A DNA stretch of 52,408 nucleotides from Flavobacterium araucananum (GTDB lineage: Bacteria; Bacteroidota; Bacteroidia; Flavobacteriales; Flavobacteriaceae), in NCBI RefSeq assembly GCF_002222055.1, contig NZ_MUGS01000052.1, positions 1 through 52,408 on the forward strand, in the 5' to 3' direction. Shown piece by piece: positions 36,193-43,281 of the stretch. The position numbers and the translations under genes are program-made. A model generated the notes under the pieces. That model had not been told where the DNA came from and ran no database searches. It worked only from the letters and a program-made list of their open reading frames with translations. Positions within the stretch are counted from its first letter, which is position 1; every line of letters starts with the position of its first letter.

Positions 36193-36280
36193 CGGGAGCT
36201 GTTTCCTGCTATTCGCTTGTATCTTTTTCTGTCTAAAGAAGCCAGAAAAAGGATACCGCTTCTATCAGGGCTGGGACATT
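36193..36280 (-). ncRNA. Structured RNA element, Flavo-1-like, second copy
   Basis: Read on the minus strand: CCTGATAGAAGCGGTATCC, arm TTTTTCTG, an 11-base loop, complementary CAGAAAAA, then GATAC and GCGAATAGCAGG. The frame GATAGAA...ATAGC is the same as in the fsa leader, but the stems differ in a paired way: GTATC/GATAC here against ATATC/GATAT there, and CCT/AGG here where the other has GG/CC. No minus-strand gene follows; it points at the chiA terminator, so an independent small RNA or a relic is likely. The GC-rich third arm of the fsa copy is missing. Confidence 0.6.
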
Positions 36281-36384
36281 CGGTTTCATAAGAAGTTGCA
36301 GTTTAAATTTACATTATTAGTGTACTAAAAAACAAAATAACCACAATATTTCGAACTAGAATGTCGATTATAACCGCGTAGAAT

Positions 36385-36481
36385 GGATTAAAATCAATCC
36401 CTACAATATGTTTCGTTTGTCCTGAACTCTTTATAAAATTCCGAAGGAATGATTTATTTTGTAGCGAGGGATTTTAATCCC
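36385..36481. repeat. Short interspersed palindromes
   Basis: GGATTAAAATCAATCC (36385-36400), ATTCCGAAGGAAT (36438-36450) and GGGATTTTAATCCC (36468-36481). The outer two, with their CCCTACA / TGTAGCGAGGG flanks, form a larger imperfect inverted repeat. The same classes recur at 39.78-39.95 kb. Confidence 0.65.
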
Positions 36482-36508
36482 TTGAAACGTAACGTAACCA
36501 CAATATTG

Positions 36509-36581
36509 TCGTTGCGAGGAACGAAGCAACCACACTAACAATTGATTTAGCAAATGAGATCGCTTCGTTCCTCGCAATGAC
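36509..36581. repeat. REP-like inverted repeat, GCGAGGAACGAAGC class
   Basis: GTCGTTGCGAGGAACGAAGC (36509-36528) and GCTTCGTTCCTCGCAATGAC (36562-36581) are complementary with one mismatch over 20 bases, with a 33-base centre. The core CGAGGAACGA is shared with the element at 37533-37634. The stretch to 36660 continues with GCGTTTTCGCGAAAGCG and AATCCGTGTCATCCG, also of repeat character. Confidence 0.75.
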
Positions 36582-36731
36582 TAAAATGAGCGTAGTAATA
36601 TAAAATCCTTGCAAATCCGCGTTTTCGCGAAAGCGAATCCGTGTCATCCGCGTGCCATTTCTTCACAATTAAATCCAAATTCCAAACTATTTTAAGTAAT
36701 TTTGAACTCCAACAATTGTACTAAAAACTTC

Positions 36732-37505
36732 ATGCAAAAAGTAATCAACTTCATAATAGTATTTTTAATTTTTACCACAGGTTTTGCTCAATCCAATCAG
36801 AAAGCCCCGGAAGTTGATCCCATTCAAATTCAAAAAACATATAAAGATTGGTCTGCTTATCAAAGCAAAAGCATCATGCTTTCGAGAGATTTTGTAGCAT
36901 TAGATTCAAATTCTAAAGAAATTTCTAAAGAAACCTTTTTAAACGAACTAACAAACGGAAATTATATCCCAATTCGATTAAAATCTGAAGATTCGATCTA
37001 CTATTATAAACTCTTTAAAATTCAGCCCAATTCTGATACAAGCATAAAAGCCACTATAAATCAGGAAGCTTTCGATGCCTATAAAAATTTCGAAATGGAA
37101 GGGAAACCTTTTCCTAAACTCTCGTTTAAAGATTTAAACGGAAATCTGGTTACAAACGAATCCATGAAAGGGAAAATCATAGTCATAAAATGCTGGTATA
37201 TTCATTGTACGCCTTGTATAAGAGAATTTCCGCAGGTAAATAAACTAACAGAAGAATATAAAGACCGAAAAGATATTCTCTTCATAAGTTTGGCCGAAGA
37301 TTCACAGGAACAATTAAAAACATTCTTGGCGAGAAAACCTTTGTCTTATTCGGTTATTCCAGGCATGAAAACATATATGAATGAAGCTTTGGAACTCAAC
37401 TCATTTCCAACCCATTTTATTCTGAACAAAGAAGGTATGATTGCAAAAGTACTGCCTAATTTCGAGAGTTTAGAAGTAGCGCTGGCGAAAGAAAGTAAAT
37501 TGTAG
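36732..37505 (+). CDS. TlpA-like thioredoxin-fold protein
   Basis: A 257-residue exported protein. I start at ATG 36732 because it opens directly into a signal peptide (MQKVINFIIVFLIFTTGFAQ); an upstream TTG would put ten polar residues in front. The N-terminal half (about 25-135) is not recognised. The C-terminal half (about 138-255) is an AhpC/TlpA thioredoxin fold with redox CTPC near residue 164 (KCWYIHCTPCIREFP) and the cis-Pro region SFPTHFILN. It likely reduces or isomerises disulfides in the periplasm. It is surrounded by repeats and has no operon partner. Confidence 0.85.
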   Translation: MQKVINFIIVFLIFTTGFAQSNQKAPEVDPIQIQKTYKDWSAYQSKSIMLSRDFVALDSNSKEISKETFLNELTNGNYIPIRLKSEDSIYYYKLFKIQPNSDTSIKATINQEAFDAYKNFEMEGKPFPKLSFKDLNGNLVTNESMKGKIIVIKCWYIHCTPCIREFPQVNKLTEEYKDRKDILFISLAEDSQEQLKTFLARKPLSYSVIPGMKTYMNEALELNSFPTHFILNKEGMIAKVLPNFESLEVALAKESKL

Positions 37506-37532
37506 TTTAAAATAATTAATTAAACGCATAGT

Positions 37533-37634
37533 TTGTCATTTCGAGGAACGAGAAATCTTCGTAAGCAGCTCGATAAAGATTGAAAATTAGTTGCGGAGTT
37601 TCTCGCGAAGATTTCTCGTTCCTCGAAATGACAA
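37533..37634. repeat. REP-like element with perfect 29-bp inverted arms
   Basis: Arms 37533-37561 and 37606-37634 are exactly complementary over 29 bases (core TCATTTCGAGGAACGAGAAA) around a 44-base centre. It sits between the TlpA-like gene and the ABC-F gene. An upstream extension of the ABC-F frame to 37580 would translate this repeat, so that start is rejected. Confidence 0.88.
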
Positions 37635-37741
37635 GATTGGGTAATAATTATCTAGGTGATAAAAAAACTTTGGTCCTTTGTACCTTTGCAACTCTGAACC
37701 TTTTTCCGTACTTTTGCACCAAATTAATTAAAAAGACATTC

Positions 37742-39361
37742 ATGTTAACAGTCAATAATTTATCAGTTCAATTTGGCAAACGAATTTTGTTTGACGAAGT
37801 AAATACCACATTCACACACGGAAATATTTATGGAGTTATTGGAGCCAATGGTGCTGGAAAATCTACTTTTCTAAAAATCATTTCGGGCGACATCGACCCA
37901 ACTTCTGGACACATTCATTTAGAACCAGGAAAACGTATGTCGGTTTTAACACAAAACCACAACTTGTTCGATGAACATACCGTTTTGGAAACCGTTTTGA
38001 TGGGAAATAAAGTTTTGTATGCTGTTAAAAAAGAAATGGATGAACTTTATTTAGACTACAACGACAAGAACGCAGACAGAATTGGAGAACTTCAGGTTCA
38101 GTTCGAAGAAATGAACGGGTGGAATGCAGATTCTGATGCCGCATCGATGTTGTCTAACTTAGGAATCAACGAAGAGCATCATTATACTTTAATGGGCGAT
38201 CTTGAAGGAAAAATTAAAGTACGTGTGCTTTTGGCGCAAGCGCTTTTTGGAAACCCGGATTTGCTTATTATGGATGAGCCTACCAACGATTTGGATTTTG
38301 AAACCATCACTTGGTTAGAAAATTTCCTGGCAAATTATGAAAATACTGTAATCGTAGTATCTCACGACCGTCACTTTTTAGATTCAGTTTGTACACATAT
38401 TTCTGATATCGATTTTGGAAAAATAAATCACTATTCAGGAAATTATACCTTCTGGTACGAATCTAGCCAATTGGCAGCAAAACAACGTGCACAACAAAAC
38501 AAAAAAGCAGAAGAAAAGAAACAGGAATTAGAAGAGTTTATTCGTCGTTTTAGTGCAAACGTTGCAAAATCAAAACAAGCAACATCTCGTAAAAAAATGA
38601 TCTCTAAATTGAATATTTCAGATATCAAGCCTTCAAGCCGTCGTTATCCTGCAATTATTTTTGATCAGGATCGTGAAGCAGGAGATCAGATTTTGAATGT
38701 CGAAAACCTTGAAGCTTCTATAGATGGTGATCTTTTGTTTAAAGGTGTAAATTTGAATATGGCAAAAGGCGATAAAATTGTTCTTTTCTCTAAAGATTCA
38801 CGTGCTACAACAGCTTTCTACGAAATACTGAACAACCAACAAAAAGCAGATTCTGGAACTTTCGATTGGGGAATTACTACCAATCAGGCTTATTTGCCGG
38901 CAGAAAACCATTCATTCTTCGAAAACGATTTGACTTTGGTAGATTGGTTACGTCAATATGCAAAAACAGAAGAAGAGCGTGATGAGGTTTTTATTAGAGG
39001 TTTCTTAGGAAAAATGATTTTCTCAGGAGAAGAAGCTTTAAAAACAAGCCGTGTATTATCAGGAGGAGAAAAAGTACGTTGTATGCTTTCAAGAATGATG
39101 ATGGAACGCGCTAACATCTTAATGCTGGATGAACCAACGAATCACTTAGATTTGGAGTCGATTACCGCTTTCAACAACTCGTTGAAAAACTTTAAAGGTT
39201 CTGTAATTTTTACCACACATGACCACGAGTTTGCACAAACAGTTGGTAATAGGGTAGTAGAACTTACACCAAACGGAGCAATCGATCGCTACATGACATT
39301 TGATGAATATCTTGATGATGAAAAAGTTCAGGAATTAAGAACAAAAATGTACGCTAAATAA
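37742..39361 (+). CDS. ABC-F family ATPase, YbiT-like
   Basis: A 539-residue soluble protein with two ABC domains and no membrane part. It begins MLTVNNLSVQFGKRILF at ATG 37742. NBD1 has Walker A GANGAGKST and MDEPTNDLD, but its signature is degenerate (LEGKIKVR), as in YbiT. A charged inter-domain linker (about 240-325) follows. NBD2 has a canonical signature (LSGGEKVRCMLSR) and LDEPTNHLD, but the Walker A position reads FSKDSRATT, without the GxxxxGK lysine. ABC-F proteins act at the ribosomal E site in translation. The second ATP site is probably impaired. Confidence 0.9.
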   Translation: MLTVNNLSVQFGKRILFDEVNTTFTHGNIYGVIGANGAGKSTFLKIISGDIDPTSGHIHLEPGKRMSVLTQNHNLFDEHTVLETVLMGNKVLYAVKKEMDELYLDYNDKNADRIGELQVQFEEMNGWNADSDAASMLSNLGINEEHHYTLMGDLEGKIKVRVLLAQALFGNPDLLIMDEPTNDLDFETITWLENFLANYENTVIVVSHDRHFLDSVCTHISDIDFGKINHYSGNYTFWYESSQLAAKQRAQQNKKAEEKKQELEEFIRRFSANVAKSKQATSRKKMISKLNISDIKPSSRRYPAIIFDQDREAGDQILNVENLEASIDGDLLFKGVNLNMAKGDKIVLFSKDSRATTAFYEILNNQQKADSGTFDWGITTNQAYLPAENHSFFENDLTLVDWLRQYAKTEEERDEVFIRGFLGKMIFSGEEALKTSRVLSGGEKVRCMLSRMMMERANILMLDEPTNHLDLESITAFNNSLKNFKGSVIFTTHDHEFAQTVGNRVVELTPNGAIDRYMTFDEYLDDEKVQELRTKMYAK

Positions 39362-39383
39362 AAATAGCTTTTAGATAAAAAAG

Positions 39384-39417
39384 AAATCCCGATCGCTGTG
39401 GCGATCGGGATTTTTTT
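39384..39417 (+). terminator. Intrinsic terminator of the ABC-F gene
   Basis: A 13-bp stem (AAATCCCGATCGC with its complement) with a 4-base loop TGTG, then a run of seven T. Confidence 0.88.
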
Positions 39418-39422
39418 ATGTC

Positions 39423-39596
39423 TTATTTTTTACCAAAAAGCTTAGCGAATATAAAGATGATAATCGCGACAATAAAGATTACGATAAAAATCCCGAATCC
39501 CATTCCGGCTTTAAAAATGTCTCCAATAACTTCGCAACTTGTAAATGAAAATAGTATTACGAATACCATTAACAAACGTGTAATGTTCTTTTGCAT
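39423..39596 (-). CDS. 57-residue lipoprotein with one membrane helix
   Basis: A complete ATG-TAA frame. The product has a lipoprotein-type signal (VFVILFSFTSC, Cys21), then EVIGDIFKAG, a long Ile/Phe/Val helix (about 34-51) and the basic end AKLFGKK. It could be a lipoprotein with a second membrane helix. Similar tiny proteins are common in Flavobacteria; no function is known to me. It is convergent with the ABC-F gene and abuts its terminator. A longer antisense frame on the plus strand across the same bases is a shadow. Confidence 0.65.
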   Translation of the reverse strand: MQKNITRLLMVFVILFSFTSCEVIGDIFKAGMGFGIFIVIFIVAIIIFIFAKLFGKK

Positions 39597-39749
39597 GATT
39601 TTGCTGTTTTAATTGTTTTAAAAAGAATTTACTATTCTAATTATCGTAGAATAAAATTACTTCAAACAACAAAAAAATGCGTTATATAATTTGGCTCAAA
39701 AGTTCTATGATTTTGATTAGTCATAAAGAATATCAAAGATATTCAAAAA

Positions 39750-40312
39750 GAGCCATCGGCTCGATCCATATTGTAGGGCTGGATTTTAATCCAGTCTACA
39801 AGAATGCAAAAGAAAAGAGAGCCGTAGGTTCGAAATAGGTATATGACGCTTTATTAATATGAATCGTTCCAATGGAACTTTCATCTATTGCGTTAATAGC
39901 AGCGGATTAAAATCCGTTGCTACAATATGAAGTATTCCTATGGAATTTAAAATTGCAACAATTAGATCAATCTTATTTTTTTTAAATATTTTTTGTAAAG
40001 ATTATTTTAAAATAAATCACGGTTGAAATCTTTTATAAATCCAGCCTTTTCACCCTTTTTTAATTCTTTGATCAGTTCTTTTTTTTGATTTTTTTATGTT
40101 CAAACATTTTCGATTTTTTTATAATAAAAATCACTAGCTCTTATAAAGAAAAGCTCCAGCGGAGCAAAATATTTATAGCTAATTAATGAATTAGATTGGT
40201 AAAAGCTCCAGCGGAGCGATATTTGTTTTTTTTAAAATAGCGATAGATATCACCCCGATGGGGTTTATCAAATGCGATATAAATTTCTACAAATATAACG
40301 TCCCGCCGGGAC
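39750..40312. repeat. Cluster of short palindromes in the gap before the YCF48-like gene
   Basis: At least eight short dyads: GAGCCATCGGCTC (39750), GGATTTTAATCC (39781), GTTCCAATGGAAC (39866), GGATTAAAATCC (39904), ATTCCTATGGAAT (39934), GCTCCAGCGGAGC twice (40153 and 40205), CCCCGATGGGG (40253) and GTCCCGCCGGGAC (40300). Most have five- to six-base arms and a short centre and carry a conserved flank such as TGTAG or CAATATGAA. They resemble widespread interspersed palindromes of Flavobacteria; function unknown. Confidence 0.75.
39980..40107 (-). pseudogene. Remnant of a ParD-like antitoxin gene
   Basis: On the minus strand, ATG 40107 opens MFEHKKIKKK and runs into a stop just after an A8 tract. 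In the next frame the sequence continues ELIKELKKGEKAGFIKDF and NRDLF to a TAA at 40007-40009, and after that stop NNLYKKYLKK. The pattern (LKxGEKSGFxxxFxRxxFLxxLHKKY) is the C-terminal, toxin-binding part of ParD-type antitoxins as I know them. One added A in the tract and readthrough of one stop would restore a continuous frame. No ParE toxin is nearby and the DNA-binding N-terminus is missing, so this is a decayed fragment. Confidence 0.45.
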
Positions 40313-40373
40313 TACCATTTTGATTCTAACGATACAAACTCAATATTAAGATAACATTTCAATCAGCTGAATT

Positions 40374-41552
40374 TTATTTCTTAATGATTAATTTTTTTCT
40401 GGCTGTAAATTGGTCTGCCTTAATTTCGACAATATAAACACCATTACTCAAATCTTTAATATTTACAGTTCGGCTATCCTTTAAAACCTTCGATTTTACT
40501 ATAATACCATTTGAATTGATGATATTGATGTTAAAAGTCAAATTTTCGTCGTTATGATAATCTATAGAAAAAGTATCTGATGTAGGATTAGGATATACCA
40601 AAACAGAAGAATCTTCTTTGATGTTTTCATTAATTCCTAAAGTGGGAACATCTGTAATTATTTCTCCTTGATTCGTTACGGCAATAAATCTATTATTAAT
40701 GTAAATAATATCATTTATAGCTTTGGCAATACTTACTCCGGAAACTTCAGGTGTCCATGTTACTCCACCATCTATGGTTTTGAACATTTTTCCCTGAGCA
40801 CCTGCTGCATATCCTGTTAAGGCATCTTTAAAACAAATGCAATACATCCAATCAGTAGTTCCTAAATTTAACGCTGTCCAGGTTTGTCCGCCATTGGTTG
40901 TTTTAAGAATTGTTCCCGCCGCTCCGGCTATAAAACCTGTATTTGCGTTTAGAAAGAAGATATCGTATAGGTTTTCAGAAGTTCCACTTGAAATTGTAAC
41001 CCAGGTTGTGCCACCATTTGTAGTTCTTTTAATTTTACCACTATCACCAATACAGATTCCAGTATTTACATCAAAAAAATGAACTTCTTCTAATCCGGTT
41101 GTTAAACCTGAAGTTTGGCTCGTCCATGTTGCTCCGCCATCTGTTGTTTTTCTGATAAGTCCTGCGTCGCCCACCCCATAACCTGTTGTTACAGTAGGAA
41201 AACTTACAGACAATATAGCATACGGACTTGCATTTGGATTCTGATTTGTCCAGGTAGCTCCCATATCGGTGGTTTTTGCTACAATATTATTATTGCAGCC
41301 ATAATATCCAACAGTTGCACTAGGAAACGAGAAACTATTAATCGAAAAATTGGATATCGATTTAGATGTCCAGGTGTTTCCGCCATCAGTAGTTTTTAAA
41401 ATAGCCGTATTGCCGCCAATGTATCCATTATTTTGATCAAAGAACTTTATTGCCCAAAAATTTCCTGCGTAAGGCGATGTAATTTTACTCCATTGGGCAT
41501 GGCTGTTTTGTAAAACGATTAAGAACAATACTAAGAGTAATTTTTTTTTCAT
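40374..41552 (-). CDS. YCF48/BNR-repeat protein with T9SS type A sorting domain
   Basis: A 392-residue secreted protein. Signal peptide about 1-19, then a beta propeller (about 20-300) built from about six repeats ending in TTDGGNTW / TTNGGTTW / TIDGGVTW (Asp-box-like, as in YCF48 and photosystem-assembly-like proteins). A C-terminal T9SS type A domain (about 315-392; VLVYPNPTSDTFSID, then GVYIVEIKADQFTARKKLIIKK) follows. It is therefore exported across the outer membrane and probably anchored at the surface. Ligand unknown. Confidence 0.88.
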   Translation of the reverse strand: MKKKLLLVLFLIVLQNSHAQWSKITSPYAGNFWAIKFFDQNNGYIGGNTAILKTTDGGNTWTSKSISNFSINSFSFPSATVGYYGCNNNIVAKTTDMGATWTNQNPNASPYAILSVSFPTVTTGYGVGDAGLIRKTTDGGATWTSQTSGLTTGLEEVHFFDVNTGICIGDSGKIKRTTNGGTTWVTISSGTSENLYDIFFLNANTGFIAGAAGTILKTTNGGQTWTALNLGTTDWMYCICFKDALTGYAAGAQGKMFKTIDGGVTWTPEVSGVSIAKAINDIIYINNRFIAVTNQGEIITDVPTLGINENIKEDSSVLVYPNPTSDTFSIDYHNDENLTFNINIINSNGIIVKSKVLKDSRTVNIKDLSNGVYIVEIKADQFTARKKLIIKK

Positions 41553-41910
41553 TTTTATTGGGTCCGTTTTTATCGTGTTGACTCCTCACTTTTTTAAAAT
41601 ATTTAAGTTGAATGATTTATGGTGTATTATGATATGTGTTTATATAAAGTTCTATGACTTTGATGTTCTTTTAATGAATGCCAAATGAGTTGATTTTTGT
41701 ATTATTTTTCTATGCTAAAATAGAATTTTTAACTTAAGGCTGTATATAAAAAAGTAAGATTTTATTTTTTAAAATATAAATCTATATCCAAATTGTACTT
41801 TTAAACTTCGAAATTTGCCACCAATTCAAATAAAAATATTTCAATCCCCAACAGCACAACAAATAAATTCTGATTTTGTATATTTGCCCAACCAAACATT
41901 ACACTTAATT
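41553..41910. promoter_or_regulatory. Divergent gap with the pyrR promoter
   Basis: A 358-base gap. TATATTTG at 41879-41886 matches TAnnTTTG, 24 bases before the pyrR ATG; the -33 box is unclear. AAAGTTCTATGACTTTGATGTTC (around 41646) resembles AAAAGTTCTATGATTTTGATTAG at 39698, suggesting a small repeat. I see nothing else. Confidence 0.4.
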
Positions 41911-42450
41911 ATGAGTCAAAAAGTATTACTTAATTCTAAAGAAGTTACTATCATACTCCATCGTTTGGCTTGTCAGTTGATCGAAAAACACCTTGATTTC
42001 TCTGATACTATTTTAGTGGGAATTCAGCCAAGAGGCGTTTTTTTAGCTGAACGTTTAAAACAAATATTAGAAAACGAATACCAGGTTCCTGAAATTTCTT
42101 TGGGATATCTGGACATCACTTTTTTTAGAGATGATTTTCGTCGTACTGATAAACCACTTGAAGCCAACAAAACACAAATAAATTTTATAGTCGAAAACAA
42201 GAAAGTCATTTTTATCGATGACGTATTGTTTACGGGGCGAAGTATTCGTTCTGCCCTGACTGCAATTCAATCTTTTGGACGCCCTTCAGAAATCGAATTA
42301 TTAGTGTTAATCGACAGACGTTTTAGCCGTAACCTGCCTATACAACCCGATTATCGTGGTCGTCAGGTAGATGCTATAAATGATGAAAAAGTAAAAGTAA
42401 GCTGGAAAGAAAATGAAGGGGAAGACGCCGTTTACCTGATAACGAATTAG
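41911..42450 (+). CDS. pyrR: PyrR-type uracil phosphoribosyltransferase / pyrimidine regulator
   Basis: A 179-residue type I phosphoribosyltransferase. I start at ATG 41911 (MSQKVLLNSKEV), giving the normal PyrR length; the frame extends upstream only from a TTG that precedes the promoter. Signatures are VGIQPRGVFLAERL, the PRPP loop VIFIDDVLFTGRSIRSAL (about 99-116) and LVLIDRRFSRNLPI. It makes UMP from uracil and PRPP; in Bacillus it also attenuates pyr mRNA. pyrB lies 0.8 kb downstream, but one unrelated gene intervenes. Confidence 0.9.
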   Translation: MSQKVLLNSKEVTIILHRLACQLIEKHLDFSDTILVGIQPRGVFLAERLKQILENEYQVPEISLGYLDITFFRDDFRRTDKPLEANKTQINFIVENKKVIFIDDVLFTGRSIRSALTAIQSFGRPSEIELLVLIDRRFSRNLPIQPDYRGRQVDAINDEKVKVSWKENEGEDAVYLITN

Positions 42451-42461
42451 TTTAATCGTCA

Positions 42462-42543
42462 AATCGGTTAATTGTTTATTCGTTTTTTGCGATTAAACAA
42501 TTTTAATAAATAGACAAATAAACGGTTAAACAATTAACCGATT
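42462..42543. repeat. 17-bp perfect inverted repeat between pyrR and the next gene
   Basis: AATCGGTTAATTGTTTA (42462-42478) pairs exactly with 42527-42543. The inside is itself composed of GATTAAACAATT-like phrases. It could be a read-through stem or terminator without a T-run, or a repeat-type linker like those at 44-46 kb. Confidence 0.65.
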
Positions 42544-42555
42544 AAACAAAAAAAT

Positions 42556-43197
42556 ATGACAGAGAACCAAGAATTTATTTATGAGTCAATTTTTAATCAG
42601 GTCAGAATGGGATTTCTTTCTCTTGATGAGATTCAGGAAAACATCCTGGAAGAAATCGAAGACAATGAATTTGAAGATGAAATTTCAGAAGAGTGGGCAT
42701 TTGATAAAATAAGAGAAGAATACCAAAAGTTACTCTCAGAAAGTAAACAATGGAAAAGCCCAACAGATACTGAAAGACTAATAAAAGCGTTTGATGAATT
42801 GTGTGACGAGAATATATTGGCCCTTCATAATGCAGGTTATACCACAACAGATGGCGAATATGAAGTTGTTGAGGTAGAAAGAGCCTTACAGGAAAACGAA
42901 GTCGAATCTGACGGGTATTGTTTTTATCACGAACAAGATTTGGCGAGAGCCATTGCAATCGAAGATCCCGGTTTGTTTATTGCTTTCCAGAAAGTAGATA
43001 ACTCTGATGATGCAACAACAATAGAAGTAGGGAAAATAGTTGCCGAAGCTTTAAGAAATAACGGTCTTGAAGTAAACTGGAATGGATCTGCAAGGAGCAA
43101 AATAGAAATTCCGGGTTTTAGATGGCAGCATATTTTTGATGAAGACGGCAGAGATCTACAAGATTATAGTGAGGTTGTAGAGCGAATGATACAATAG
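42556..43197 (+). CDS. Uncharacterised acidic protein, possibly DUF6891-like
   Basis: A 213-residue soluble, strongly acidic protein. The N-terminal third is helical and Glu-rich (IQENILEEIEDNEFEDEI). The C-terminal half has GYCFYHEQDLARAI, LFIAFQKVDN, IVAEALRNNGLEVNWNGS and FRWQHIFD. These phrases remind me of the DUF6891 family, which has no assigned function. It lies between pyrR and pyrB, on the same strand, with small gaps, so it is probably co-transcribed with pyrimidine genes, but nothing in the sequence ties it to that pathway. Confidence 0.7.
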   Translation: MTENQEFIYESIFNQVRMGFLSLDEIQENILEEIEDNEFEDEISEEWAFDKIREEYQKLLSESKQWKSPTDTERLIKAFDELCDENILALHNAGYTTTDGEYEVVEVERALQENEVESDGYCFYHEQDLARAIAIEDPGLFIAFQKVDNSDDATTIEVGKIVAEALRNNGLEVNWNGSARSKIEIPGFRWQHIFDEDGRDLQDYSEVVERMIQ

Positions 43198-43281
43198 AGT
43201 AGCTGCTTTTAGCAGTAGTATTGAAAGACTGAATGTTTCAGAAATTCAAGAATTTGACAATTAAATATTAAAGAAATAAAA

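Noticed and set aside
36033..36236. 67-codon plus-strand frame after chiA
   Set aside because: The chiA terminator hairpin and T-run lie inside it, and its 3' part is the complement of the structured RNA element; composition is not protein-like.
37580..37741. N-terminal extension of the ABC-F protein
   Set aside because: It would start at TTG within the REP-like inverted repeat; the family begins at MLTVNNLSVQFG (ATG 37742).
39418..39612. 64-codon plus-strand frame
   Set aside because: It is antisense to the 57-residue lipoprotein gene, which has the better signal peptide, ATG start and composition.
41815..41910. N-terminal extension of PyrR
   Set aside because: It starts at TTG upstream of the promoter box; the ATG at 41911 gives the normal family length.
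42602..42958. 118-codon minus-strand frame
   Set aside because: It lies entirely antisense to the acidic protein gene at 42556-43197 and has no start context or domain.
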